Shown: positions 6,964 through 15,034 of the stretch, piece after piece
Position numbering within the stretch: the first letter of the stretch is position 1
Layout of the letters: each line of letters starts with the position of its first letter
Source: Polaromonas sp. UBA5171
Lineage (GTDB): Bacteria; Pseudomonadota; Gammaproteobacteria; Burkholderiales; Burkholderiaceae_C
DNA length: 23,966 bases
NCBI GenBank assembly: GCA_002413395.1
Contig: DHWX01000102.1
Coordinates: 1-23,966 of the forward strand
Direction: 5' to 3'
The notes under the pieces: model-generated
Seen by the model: only the letters and a program-made list of their open reading frames with translations
Told to the model about the DNA's origin: nothing
Databases searched by the model: none
Position numbers and translations under genes: made by a program

Positions 6964-8391
6964 ATGTATTCAATGAATGAAACTCGATCCACTGTGCGCG
7001 ATGAACATCCTCGGCCATGTCACCTTCTGGTTCTTCTCGCATCCTTCATCATCTCGCACTTGGCCAGTGCTCAAACTGTGCCCGCCTCCTCGGCGCCAGG
7101 GCTAATTTCTCCTGAGGCAGTCAGCTCATTGAATGCTTCAGATGTGCCTGTGTCTGAAGTGTGGAATGCCCACGGGCAGTTCACCATCGTGACGCAACAT
7201 CACGGTACGTTTGCCTCGCCCTATGCCGGTCCCAACAGTCTGCAGCCCCGGGAAGGTGCCAAGGAGACAGTGGATGGCACCCTGTTTCTGGGCCTCAAGG
7301 TATGGCGCTCCGCGGAACTCTATCTCAATCCCGAATTTGACCAGGGGTTCGGTTTGGCCAACACGACGGGAATGGCCGGCTTCACAAGTGGTGCTGCCTA
7401 CAAGGTAGGGCACGATTCTGCCTACGGCCGCCTGCAACGCGCCTTCTTGAGGCAGACTTTCTCGTTGGATGATGACCTGAGCATGGTCGAATCGGGGCCC
7501 AATGCACTGGCCGGCCCCAGGGCAAACCGGAATCTAACGCTGACTGTTGGCAAGTTCTCGGTGGTCGACATCTTCGACAATAACAGCTATGCCCACGATC
7601 CCCGTGCCGACTTCCTGAACTGGACTGTGATCGACAGTGGCGCGTTTGATTATGCCGCTGACTCATGGGGCTACACCTATGGGATGGCAGCCGAAATGAC
7701 AGAGCATGACTGGACCTTGCGAGGTGGCATTTTTGCAACGTCGACCGAGCCCAACTCAGAAACCATCGACAAGACTTTCGGTCAACGAGAGTGGGTGGCC
7801 GAGTTGGAGCAGCGCTACGAATGGAACGCACATCACGGCGCAATCCGCTTGCTCGGTTTTCTGAATCAGGCACGCATGGCCAATTACGGCGAGGCGGTTG
7901 CGTTGGCGCTGGCAAGCGGCCAGCCTGCGGACGTGAATAGGGTCCGCAGGAGCGCCAATAAGTCGGGTTTTGCCCTTAACGTGGAGCAGGAGTTGGCGAA
8001 AGATTTTGGAGTGTTTGCACGGTTCAGCAGAAACAGTGGCAACACAGAGGCTTTTGACTTCACTGACGTCAACCAATCCCTGTCCGCCGGTTTGTCTCTG
8101 AAGGGCAGCTACTGGAATCAGCCCACGCACACTTTCGGATCTGCATTTGTCGTCAATGGCTTATCGAAAGAGGCACAAGCCTATTTTGCTGCTGGTGGGA
8201 GTGGCATTTTGATTGGTGATGGGCAATTACTGCACTATTCAAGGGAACAGATTTTGGAAGTCTATTACGCCGTGAGTTTGAACAAGGCGCTGACCGTGTT
8301 GGCGGACTTCCAATACGTCAAGAATCCTGCCTACAACGCCGATCGGGGGCCTGTCTCAATATGGGGTTTGCGCGTGCATGCCGAGTTCTGA
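6964..8391 (+). CDS. OprB-like carbohydrate-type outer-membrane porin
   Basis: The product is 475 aa with an N-terminal signal peptide (hydrophobic LLVLLASFIISHLASA, probable cleavage before QTVPAS). The mature part is rich in alternating aromatic strands and ends with the outer-membrane C-terminal signature IWGLRVHAEF, ending in Phe. Family motifs include GQFTIVTQHHGTFASPYAGP, AELYLNPEFDQGFGLANTTG and LQRAFLRQTFSL, as in OprB-type sugar porins. The role would be diffusion of solutes across the outer membrane. ATGs at 6964 and 6973 are both possible, and neither has a clear Shine-Dalgarno site. It lies 144 bases after the Nramp gene in the same direction. A shared function is not established, and the substrate is unknown. 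Confidence 0.85.
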   Translation: MYSMNETRSTVRDEHPRPCHLLVLLASFIISHLASAQTVPASSAPGLISPEAVSSLNASDVPVSEVWNAHGQFTIVTQHHGTFASPYAGPNSLQPREGAKETVDGTLFLGLKVWRSAELYLNPEFDQGFGLANTTGMAGFTSGAAYKVGHDSAYGRLQRAFLRQTFSLDDDLSMVESGPNALAGPRANRNLTLTVGKFSVVDIFDNNSYAHDPRADFLNWTVIDSGAFDYAADSWGYTYGMAAEMTEHDWTLRGGIFATSTEPNSETIDKTFGQREWVAELEQRYEWNAHHGAIRLLGFLNQARMANYGEAVALALASGQPADVNRVRRSANKSGFALNVEQELAKDFGVFARFSRNSGNTEAFDFTDVNQSLSAGLSLKGSYWNQPTHTFGSAFVVNGLSKEAQAYFAAGGSGILIGDGQLLHYSREQILEVYYAVSLNKALTVLADFQYVKNPAYNADRGPVSIWGLRVHAEF

Positions 8392-8408
8392 CTCGTGATA
8401 AGGCAAGC

Positions 8409-8457
8409 CCCCGGCTTTGTCCGGGGCACCTGACTAGAAATGCCAGCCTAAGGCATT
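8409..8457. terminator. Two consecutive hairpins after the porin gene
   Basis: CCCCGG (8409-8414) pairs with CCGGGG (8421-8426) around CTTTGT. AATGCC (8439-8444) pairs with GGCATT (8452-8457) around AGCCTAA. They lie between the porin stop (8391) and the end of the convergent thioesterase gene (8486). A terminator role is likely from position, but only short T-stretches follow. Confidence 0.5.
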
Positions 8458-8485
8458 GCTTGTATGGACGTCTTGTTTCTTCCAG

Positions 8486-9034
8486 TTACCCCAGATTCGT
8501 CATTTCAAACACCAGACAAGTCGTGGTCGCATGGGCATACAGCTTGCCGTCGGGCCCGACAATCCGGGCCTCGGCGGTGGCCAGTTGCCGGCCGCAATGG
8601 ATGATGTTGCCGATGGCGCGCAGCGGGCCGGTTTTATGCGTGGCTGCGCGCACGATGTTGACGCCGAGTTCGGCCGTTGTGTAGCCGCGACCGGCCGGCA
8701 TCATGGTGTGTACGGCGCAGCCCAGTGCCGAGTCCAGCAGCGTGGCGTACCAGCCACCATGCACGCTGCCCATCGGGTTGTAGTGCTGGAGCTGTGGCGT
8801 GCCCTGGAACACGGCTTTACCGGGGGCGACTTCCACAAGCGAAAAGTCCAGCGTTTCGGCAATGAGCGGGTAGGGCAGTTCACCTGCCAGCATGGCCTGC
8901 ATGATTTCCAGCCCGGTTTTTCCTGCTACCTGTTCGGGGCGAGCCAGGCCCGGCTTGCCACCGCCAGCGAGCATGCGGGCGCGCACAGCGGTGCTTTGTT
9001 CCAACCATTGAATCAATGTTTCTTGTGTGGTCAT
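8486..9034 (-). CDS. PaaI-type hotdog-fold thioesterase
   Basis: The 182-aa protein belongs to the PaaI/YdiI hotdog thioesterases, which hydrolyse acyl-CoA thioesters. The core motif is HYNPMGSVHGGWYATLLDSA, in which the HGG helix start and the following Asp are the family's active-site region. TAELGVNIVRAATHKTGP then forms the central strands and ATTTCLVFEM the last strand. The N-terminal 60 residues are helical and less conserved. The start at 9034 (ATG) is preferred; a GTG at 9043 is in frame. The gene is divergent from marR with palindromic operators between the starts, so both are probably controlled by that regulator. The acyl substrate cannot be told from the sequence. Confidence 0.85.
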   Translation of the reverse strand: MTTQETLIQWLEQSTAVRARMLAGGGKPGLARPEQVAGKTGLEIMQAMLAGELPYPLIAETLDFSLVEVAPGKAVFQGTPQLQHYNPMGSVHGGWYATLLDSALGCAVHTMMPAGRGYTTAELGVNIVRAATHKTGPLRAIGNIIHCGRQLATAEARIVGPDGKLYAHATTTCLVFEMTNLG

Positions 9035-9047
9035 GCCATTCACTTAA

Positions 9048-9079
9048 ATTGCATATGCAATAATTGCAAATACAATTAT
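9048..9079. promoter_or_regulatory. Palindromic operator in the thioesterase-marR intergenic region
   Basis: ATTGCATATGCAAT (9048-9061) is a perfect 14-base palindrome. Overlapping its end, ATAATTG (9060-9066) and CAATTAT (9073-9079) form a second perfect inverted repeat with a 6-base spacer. Both fill the AT-rich gap between two divergent starts, the second ending 3 bases before the marR ATG. This is the classic position and form of a MarR-dimer operator giving autorepression and control of the divergent gene. The binding protein is inferred from adjacency. Confidence 0.75.
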
Positions 9080-9082
9080 ATT

Positions 9083-9568
9083 ATGAATAAAAAATCCGAT
9101 CTGTCAATGCGCGATGAGCTCAAAGCGCAGGGCTGCACCAACCTGAAGCTGCGTCAGTTGATGCGCCGTGTTGCGCAGCTCTACGACCTTGAAATGGCCA
9201 AGGCGGGGCTCAAGACCACTCAGTATTCGCTGCTCAGCCATGTTCTAAAGTTGGGCCCCTTGCGCCCCGGTGAACTTGCCCAAAAGATGAAGTTCAGCGC
9301 CTCTACCCTGACGCGAAACCTCAAACCACTGATTGACGCCGGGTGGGTAGAACTCGCCGCCGGTTCCGACGCTCGCAGCCGCAGTGTGGCCATCACGCGA
9401 GCGGGCCGGGCCAAGCGCGCGCAAGCGATGCAGCACTGGAAAGTTGCTCAGGAAAGCCTGAACCAACGGTTGGGCGTGGAGCGTGTGCTGGCCCTGCACG
9501 GCTTGATCAATGAATCCCTCAAACTTTTATTTCCCCTGGAAACGGGCTCTGGAACTGATGATGAATAA
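9083..9568 (+). CDS. MarR-family transcriptional regulator
   Basis: The 161-aa product is a MarR winged-helix repressor. The recognition region reads LRPGELAQKMKFSASTLTRN, and the wing reads AAGSDARSRSVAITRAGRA. Flanking helices for dimerisation lie at both ends. The ATG at 9083 lies right behind the palindromic operator; the frame is open further upstream but that part is antisense to the thioesterase. The stop at 9566-9568 overlaps the ATG of the MFS gene (9561), which suggests translational coupling. Such repressors usually respond to small phenolic or acyl ligands and control an adjacent efflux pump. The ligand here is unknown. Confidence 0.9.
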   Translation: MNKKSDLSMRDELKAQGCTNLKLRQLMRRVAQLYDLEMAKAGLKTTQYSLLSHVLKLGPLRPGELAQKMKFSASTLTRNLKPLIDAGWVELAAGSDARSRSVAITRAGRAKRAQAMQHWKVAQESLNQRLGVERVLALHGLINESLKLLFPLETGSGTDDE

Positions 9569-10797
9569 GATGCAACCCTTCGCTGGGCGGAGATTCGCCA
9601 TCTGGCTGGTGCTGCTGGCGGCAAGCGGCACTTTTGCGCTGACCATGGGTGTGCGCCAGACCATGGGTCTGTTTTTGTCGGCGCTCAATACCTCGACGGC
9701 GCTCGGTGTCGGCCGCATTAGTCTGGCCTTTGCGTTTGGTCAACTCTGGTGGGGGCTGACCCAACCATTTGCCGGGGCCGTGGCGGACCGCATTGGCACC
9801 GGGCGCGTGATCTTCCTGGGTGTGGGACTTGGTCGCCATCGGCACCATCATTACGCCGCTCATGACCAGCACGACCGGTTTGATCTTTGCGATAGGCGTG
9901 CTTGCCGCAGGCGGCGCCGGCATGGCGGGGCCGTCGGTGCTGATGGCTGCGAGCACACGCCTGGTGCCATTGGAAAAGCGCGGCCTGACCACGGGAATTG
10001 TCAATGCAGGCGGCTCTTTCGGTCAGTTCGCCATGGCACCGATAGCGATTGGTCTGACCACCGCCGTTGGCTGGGCCAGTGCGATGCAGTGGCTTGGCAT
10101 TCTGGTGTTGCTGGCCTTGCCGGCGGTGTTTGTGCTCAAGGGCAATTCGAACGCCCTGGCTGCGCAAGCCGCCGTTGCCTCGGGTAAAAAAGCACTGAGC
10201 GCCCGACAAGCGATCGGGCAGGCGATTGCCACGCCCAGTTACCGTTACCTGAGCCTGGGTTTTCTGGTTTGTGGTTTTCACGTTGCATTTCTGGCGACGC
10301 ACTTGCCGGGTGTGATTGCTGCCTGCGGGTTGGCCCCAGAAATCGGTGGCTGGGCGCTGGCGATGATCGGTCTATTTAATATTATGGGTAGCCTTGCCAT
10401 GGGTTGGGCCGTCGGCCGCTGGCGCATGAAATCGCTGCTCACCCTGCTCTATGCAACGCGCGGCCTTGCTGTATTGATTTTTCTGCTTGCGCCTAAAACG
10501 TCCGTCGTAGTGCTGGTTTTTGCCGCTGTCATGGGTGTGACTTTTCTCTCGACGGTTCCGCCGACGGTGGGCCTGGTGGCCAAGATGTTCGGCACGTCCA
10601 ACATGGCCATGCTGTTCGGCATCGTGATGCTGTCGCACCAGATTGGCGGATTTTTTGGTGCCTTCCTTGGCGGCTACGTGTTTCAGGTGACCGGCAGCTA
10701 CGACTGGGTCTGGTACATCGACATCGTGCTGGCCGTTGGTGCCGCGCTGGTGAACCTGCCTATACGCGAAGCGAAGCCGCTTCGCGTTACCGCGTAA
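9561..10797 (+). pseudogene. MFS transporter interrupted by a +1 frameshift
   Basis: Two overlapping frames together encode one 12-TM major facilitator protein of about 411 aa. The first frame runs from ATG 9561 (overlapping marR) through GQLWWGLTQPFAGAVADRIG, the loop motif between TM2 and TM3, to about 9829. The second frame then continues VAIGTIITPLM through to the stop at 10795-10797. Removing one T of the pair at 9829-9830 (GTGGGACTTGGTCGCC) joins them exactly into GLVAIGTII, the expected TM3. So it is either a recently broken gene or a sequencing error. The overlap with marR and the regulator type suggest a drug or organic-acid exporter. A GTG at 9820 could restart translation, but only without the first two helices. 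Confidence 0.8.
10764..10787. terminator. Strong hairpin at the 3' end of the MFS gene
   Basis: ACGCGAAGCG (10764-10773) pairs perfectly with CGCTTCGCGT (10778-10787) around AAGC, a 10-bp stem lying inside the last codons. There is no T-run directly after it. It may protect the mRNA 3' end or end transcription; its role is unproven. Confidence 0.4.
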
Positions 10798-10841
10798 TTC
10801 CAGATAAAAAAAGACCTGCAGTCGAATTGCAACTTCTGCAG

Positions 10842-10864
10842 TTTGCTATTTATTTTATAGTAAA
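10842..10864. terminator. AT-rich hairpin at the 3' end of tag
   Basis: TTTGCTAT (10842-10849) pairs with ATAGTAAA (10857-10864), with one G-T pair and a loop TTATTTT. It covers the tag stop codon, between two convergent genes. It resembles the GCTAT...ATAGC element at 15918-15935 and may be the same type of dispersed small repeat. Confidence 0.35.
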
Positions 10865-11542
10865 CAATCCTTTTAGCCAAAGCGGTGGTGTGAATGTGGT
10901 ACGTAGTGCCAGCGCTGCCTGACGACTGGCGCAGCCTTCCAGGTGGTCGTTGACCAGCCCCATGGCTTGCATGAAGGCGTGCATCGTGGTCGGCCCGACA
11001 AAAGTCCAGCCGCGTTTCTTGAGGTCTTTGGACAGTGCCACCGAAGCCGGTGATGTGGTCATGGCCCATACCGCTTCGTGTGTGATGCGGGTCGGCCGGC
11101 TGAGGAACTCGGGTTCAAGCCGCCAGATGAAGGCGGCTAACGAACCAAATTCACTACGCAACTCAATCACGCGCTGGGCGTTATTGATGGTGGAGGCGAT
11201 CTTTCCAGCGTGCCGCACGATGCTGGCGTCGCCCATTAGTCGTTTGACGTCGAACGTATCAAAACGGGCTACCTGTTCGGCATCGAAGTTGGCAAAGGCA
11301 TTGCGAAAGGCTTCACGTTTGTTCAGTATGGTCAGCCAGCTCAACCCAGCCTGAAAACCTTCGAGGCAAATTTTTTCGAATAAACGGCGTTCATCTGCGA
11401 CCGGAAAACCCCATTCGGTGTCGTGGTAGTGGCGGTACAGCGGCGTGGCCTGGCACCAGGCGCAGCGGGTCGTGGTGGTATCGTCGGTGAATAGACCGTT
11501 GCTGATGGGAACCGTTGCGGCTGTCTGGATGTCAGAAGTCAT
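10850..11542 (-). CDS. tag: DNA-3-methyladenine glycosylase I
   Basis: Tag removes 3-methyladenine from alkylated DNA in base-excision repair. The 230-aa protein has the family's zinc-snap elements: an N-terminal Cys (CAWCQATPLYRHYHDTEWG, with the following His) and a C-terminal HLEGC His-x3-Cys pair. Between them are the damage-recognition segment FEKICLEGFQAGLSWLTIL, containing the conserved Glu and Trp, and KKRGWTFVGPTTMHAFMQA. The protein carries about 28 residues before CAWC, longer than the E. coli enzyme. The ATG at 11542 is chosen over a TTG at 11548; no clear ribosome-binding site is visible. Confidence 0.95.
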   Translation of the reverse strand: MTSDIQTAATVPISNGLFTDDTTTTRCAWCQATPLYRHYHDTEWGFPVADERRLFEKICLEGFQAGLSWLTILNKREAFRNAFANFDAEQVARFDTFDVKRLMGDASIVRHAGKIASTINNAQRVIELRSEFGSLAAFIWRLEPEFLSRPTRITHEAVWAMTTSPASVALSKDLKKRGWTFVGPTTMHAFMQAMGLVNDHLEGCASRQAALALRTTFTPPLWLKGLFTIK

Positions 11543-11723
11543 GAGCAATTTGCTTCAGAGGCGGTGATCAGTTGAGACATCGGGATTTTTGTGCGAAGTG
11601 GTTGGGAAATTTTCACACGCTCACCAAAGGATCTGGCCAATCGGTGGGCCGTCTCTTTCCACGCGAACGAGGCTGGGCTCGGGCATGCTGGAGCACCGCG
11701 CTGGGACCCGCGTAGGTGGCCGA
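11543..11723. other. Intergenic gap between tag and the DUF3014 gene
   Basis: These 181 bases separate two genes on the minus strand and should contain the tag promoter. I see no clear promoter, hairpin or repeat. Confidence 0.4.
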
Positions 11724-12554
11724 CTAACGGGGTTTCACGCGCTTGATGAGCTCCTGGCGGATCGCGGTAAGTTTTGCCTTCAGCCGACGTTCGTTGACCG
11801 ACCCGACGCGCAGCAGGATTTTTTTGCCCGCAGACAGCGACTCAAGCGCCGGATCGGAAAACTCGTAGCGGACCCAGGGACGCCCCGACGGAACCGACCC
11901 CCTGACCTCGGTCAGTTGAACCTTTATGGGCTCGTCGGTGCCGGGGGTGGCGAGCAACTGCCCGATCACCTCAATCAGCCGGTCGTTGAAGTAGCGCTTG
12001 GGGTAACCCAATTGCTCATACGCCCGCTGCAGCAGCGGGTAGATGCGGAGGTACAGATCGACCGCCTTGCCCGCATCCACAGCTTCGGCCAGCAGCACCA
12101 GCGGTGTGTAGCGCAGGCTATTGTCGGCGCTGATGACCGGGCCACCTGCGCGTTCTTCAACCATGAAGCGGTTGGGAGTCGGGTTGATCGGCCACACCAT
12201 GGGCGGTGCGTGGGAGCTTCCGAGGTTATCGACCGTTGCCACAAATCGACGCGGGAAGTCGTCGAGCTCAAAGAAGGAGAGAACCGCCTTGCGTCCCAGA
12301 AGATTGGTCAGCGCCGTACCAATATCAGCCGCTGCCAGCGGTGGCCCTTCGACCGGTGCTTCAACTGGATACTGGATTGCGGACTCGGCTGGCATTACGG
12401 CCGGCTTGGGACTGCTTGGTGCCGCAGCAGGTGCAGGTGCGGAAGCAATGGGTGCCTGGGGCACCGCCCTGAACATGGTCCACCAGAGCGCTGCCGCAGC
12501 GATGATCGTGGCGACGATGACGACTGGAAACAGTGCGCGCGATGATGTGCTCAT
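11724..12554 (-). CDS. DUF3014 domain protein, membrane-anchored
   Basis: The 276-aa protein begins with one transmembrane anchor (residues about 7-25, ALFPVVIVATIIAAAALWW). An Ala/Pro-rich linker to about residue 65 follows, and the rest matches the uncharacterised DUF3014 family. Recognisable stretches are LTNLLGRKAVLSFFELDDFP, RRFVATVDNLGS, RYTPLVLLAEAVDAGKAVDL, YLRIYPLLQRAYEQLGYP and WVRYEFSDPALESLSAGKKI. The domain is expected to face the periplasm. The ATG at 12554 is chosen because it directly precedes the anchor. No function is known for this family, and the neighbours do not suggest one. Confidence 0.82.
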   Translation of the reverse strand: MSTSSRALFPVVIVATIIAAAALWWTMFRAVPQAPIASAPAPAAAPSSPKPAVMPAESAIQYPVEAPVEGPPLAAADIGTALTNLLGRKAVLSFFELDDFPRRFVATVDNLGSSHAPPMVWPINPTPNRFMVEERAGGPVISADNSLRYTPLVLLAEAVDAGKAVDLYLRIYPLLQRAYEQLGYPKRYFNDRLIEVIGQLLATPGTDEPIKVQLTEVRGSVPSGRPWVRYEFSDPALESLSAGKKILLRVGSVNERRLKAKLTAIRQELIKRVKPR

Positions 12555-12689
12555 GGGTGGCAATTTACCACGCTGTGCCGCGCGACACCATTGCTGCATT
12601 CACCAGATCGTGCGCTGCTGTCGCGCCGGTTGCACGGGGTCAGGTTTGCCGCGCATAAACTGGCCTCCCAACTTCATGAGATTCACCCC

Positions 12690-13337
12690 ATGCTTACCCT
12701 CTTCGGCTCACCCATCTCCAACTACTACAACAAGGTCAAGCTTGCACTGATTGAAAAGGGCGTGCCGTTTAACGAGGTCCTCGCGTCCACGCACAGCACC
12801 GATGAGGCCATCCTCAGTGCCTCGCCGCTGGGCAAAATTCCCTTTATACGCACCGGGCAGGGCGCGCTGTGCGAGAGCCAGGCCATTATGGAATACATCG
12901 AGGCGGCCTACCCGCAGCCGCCGCTGCTGCCCGCCGACGCGTTTGCCGCGGCCAAGGTGCGCGAGCTGACTATCTTCATTGATCTGCACTTGGAGCTGGT
13001 GGCGCGCGACTTGTACTCGCAGGCCTTTTTTGGCGGCACGGTGAGCGAAGGCACCCAGGCGCGCGTTCGCAAGCAGCTCGAAAAGAACATCGCTGCCTTC
13101 AAGCGGCTGGCCGCGTTTGCGCCCTATGTGGCGGGTGAGACCTTCACTCAGGCCGACTGTGCCGCCTTTGCCAGCCTGCCGTTGGTGGGCATGGCCACCA
13201 GGGCGGTGTATGGCGAAGACCTGCTGGCTGCGGCGGCCGTGGACTATAAGCCCTACATCAAGCTGATTGGCGAGCGGCCTTCGGCGCAGCAGGTGGCGGT
13301 TGACCGCAAGGCGGCGCAGGCGCAGGCAACGGCGTAG
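12690..13337 (+). CDS. Glutathione S-transferase family protein
   Basis: The 215-aa protein has the two-domain GST layout. The N-terminal thioredoxin-like domain (residues 1-78) starts MLTLFGSPISNYYNKVKLAL, contains SPLGKIPFI with the cis-proline, and GALCESQAIMEYIE with the glutathione-binding Glu-Ser pair. The helical C-terminal domain includes FTQADCAAFASLPL, which holds the N-capping box Asp. The first-domain Ser/Tyr near residue 10-13 could activate glutathione. It differs from plain catalytic classes, and the substrate is unknown. The ATG at 12690 is the family start; the open frame begins earlier at 12591. It is divergent from DUF3014. Confidence 0.9.
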   Translation: MLTLFGSPISNYYNKVKLALIEKGVPFNEVLASTHSTDEAILSASPLGKIPFIRTGQGALCESQAIMEYIEAAYPQPPLLPADAFAAAKVRELTIFIDLHLELVARDLYSQAFFGGTVSEGTQARVRKQLEKNIAAFKRLAAFAPYVAGETFTQADCAAFASLPLVGMATRAVYGEDLLAAAAVDYKPYIKLIGERPSAQQVAVDRKAAQAQATA

Positions 13338-13350
13338 CAGCTTCTGCTGA

Positions 13351-13380
13351 GTAATGGTAGCTGCTTGTGCCCATAATCAT
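13351..13380 (+). repeat. Dispersed intergenic repeat, copy 1
   Basis: The core AGCTGCTTGTGCCC (13359-13372) matches AGCTGCTTGCGCCC at 21470-21483 with one mismatch. Both are preceded by a TAG-containing stretch and both lie just after a gene's stop codon. From memory this resembles a short repeat scattered through Comamonadaceae genomes; that link is not checked. Confidence 0.45.
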
Positions 13381-13420
13381 TCGGCCAAAACCCGGTTGAG
13401 ATCGGCCTGTAAGCCGGGCG

Positions 13421-14878
13421 CTAGTACGGCAACGCGAAGCCGTTGCGTCCCGCGTTGATGCGTTGCACCGTGGGTGTGCCGTCAAGCGTCTGGGCTGTCA
13501 GCGAAACGCTGGCGCCTGACACCAGCAGGCTGCGGTTGGCTGGCTTGAAGGTCACAATAGGCGTGCCGGGCGGCACGACGATGGTCTTTTGGCCGCCCTT
13601 GTATTTCAGCTGCAGTGTGCGGCCGTCGGGCGTCGCTGCCAAATCGGCCACGGTGGCGTTGGTCATGGTGCTTTGCGGCATCAGGTCGAAGGGGCGATAG
13701 CCTTCGCCGGTGCCGCGCGCCGACTCGGGAAATACCGTCACTGCAATTGCGCGCTGCGAGCCGTCAGCTTGGGGCAGGCCCCCCACGCCCACAAAGCTGC
13801 CGACCTTGATGTCGGCCAGCTCGATCGGGTAAACCTCGTTCACTATCAGGCTGGCCGGCAGCGCGAGCTCAATCACTTCGCCGCTGCGCGTTTTCAGCGT
13901 GACGCTGCCTTGCGTCACCGACTGCAGGGTGCCACGCAGCCGTACGACGGGTGATGTGTTAGGTGATGCGGTGGTGGCCGGGCTGGCCTGCAAGTTGACC
14001 TTGAGGAAAGCCATCGTGCGCTCCCAGGCCAGCTTGGCGGCAGCCGCGTCATAGCGTGGGGTGGTGTCGTTATTGAAACCGTGCTGGGTGCCGGGGTAGC
14101 GGTACACCGCGAGCTTCACGCCGGCGGCCTTTAACGCGGCTTCATAGGCCGGCCAGGCGGCGTTGTTGCGCTCGTCCACGTCGGCCTGCTGCACCAGCAG
14201 GGGGGTCTTGACCTTGGCCGCTTCCGCAGGCGCCGGCGTGTTGCCGTAAAAGGATACAGCGGCGTTCAGGTCGGGCAGGCGCGTGGTCAGCAGGTGGACG
14301 ATGCCGCCGCCATAGCAAAAGCCCACCACGCCCAGCTTGCCGCTTGCGTCGTTGCGTGCCTTCAGCCAGCGGGCGGCGGCGACGAAGTCCTCGCGCGCCT
14401 TGGCCTGGTCCAGGCTGGCGAAGGCGGCGACGGCCTTTTCCTCGTCGCCGGGATAGCCGCCCGCCGATGTCAGCGCATCGGGCGCGAAGGCCATGAAGCC
14501 GTCCAGCGCGAGGCGGCGGGCGATGTCCTCAATGTGCGGGTTCAGGCCGCGGTTTTCGTGAATGACCAGCACGGCCGGCAGCTTGGTCGTGCCCGCACTG
14601 GCCGGGCGGACCAGGTAGCCCTTGACGTTGCCGGTGCCGGCGGGCGAGGGGTAGCTGAGCCGTTCGATTTTCAGCCGCGCGTCGTCCTGGGCCACCTGCT
14701 GGCCGGCCGCGAAGTCGGGGCTCAGCGCGGCCAGCAGGCCGGCCGCCGTCATGCCGGCCTTGGCGAATTTTTGCGCTTGCGCAAGAAATCCGCGCCGGTC
14801 CAGGTTGCCGTGGACGTAGGCATCGAAGAGGATCAGTACTTCCTGGTCAAAGTCTTGGGCGGTCAGACGTGGTGGCAT
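13421..14878 (-). CDS. Tat-exported dienelactone hydrolase fused to a C-terminal beta-rich domain
   Basis: The 485-aa protein has three parts. Residues 20-60 carry a twin-arginine motif (DRRGFLAQAQ) and a hydrophobic stretch, as in Tat signals preceded by a short extension. Residues about 70-298 form a dienelactone-hydrolase alpha/beta fold: Glu108 (IHENRGLNP), nucleophile Cys188 in GVVGFCYGGG, acid Asp233 or Asp235 (QQADVDERN) and His266 (PGTQHGFNN). Residues about 311-485 are a separate beta-rich domain (RLRGTLQSVTQGSVTLKTRS, VGVGGLPQADGSQRAIAVTV) that resembles DUF5666-like proteins normally encoded alone. The frame is continuous through the junction. The start at 14878 follows the family start. 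The enzyme probably acts on lactones or esters in the periplasm. Confidence 0.85.
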   Translation of the reverse strand: MPPRLTAQDFDQEVLILFDAYVHGNLDRRGFLAQAQKFAKAGMTAAGLLAALSPDFAAGQQVAQDDARLKIERLSYPSPAGTGNVKGYLVRPASAGTTKLPAVLVIHENRGLNPHIEDIARRLALDGFMAFAPDALTSAGGYPGDEEKAVAAFASLDQAKAREDFVAAARWLKARNDASGKLGVVGFCYGGGIVHLLTTRLPDLNAAVSFYGNTPAPAEAAKVKTPLLVQQADVDERNNAAWPAYEAALKAAGVKLAVYRYPGTQHGFNNDTTPRYDAAAAKLAWERTMAFLKVNLQASPATTASPNTSPVVRLRGTLQSVTQGSVTLKTRSGEVIELALPASLIVNEVYPIELADIKVGSFVGVGGLPQADGSQRAIAVTVFPESARGTGEGYRPFDLMPQSTMTNATVADLAATPDGRTLQLKYKGGQKTIVVPPGTPIVTFKPANRSLLVSGASVSLTAQTLDGTPTVQRINAGRNGFALPY

Positions 14879-15034
14879 GGCGCGTTCCTTGGAAAAAAGT
14901 GCAGCATACGCCGTTAGAAAAAATTGTGTCGGGACCGTCTTGCCGACTGGCGTCACGCTTCCAGGTGTGCGGTTGGTTCTTTCGGATGAGTCGCGCCAGC
15001 GCGTTAGGATCGCAACTTCACTCAAGGAGACCCT

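Noticed and set aside
8456..9082. Long N-terminal extension of the MarR protein
   Set aside because: It is antisense to the thioesterase gene and would run through the operator; the ATG at 9083 gives a normal MarR length.
11589..12545. 318-aa plus-strand frame opposite the DUF3014 gene
   Set aside because: It has no domain motifs, while the minus strand encodes a recognisable anchored DUF3014 protein.
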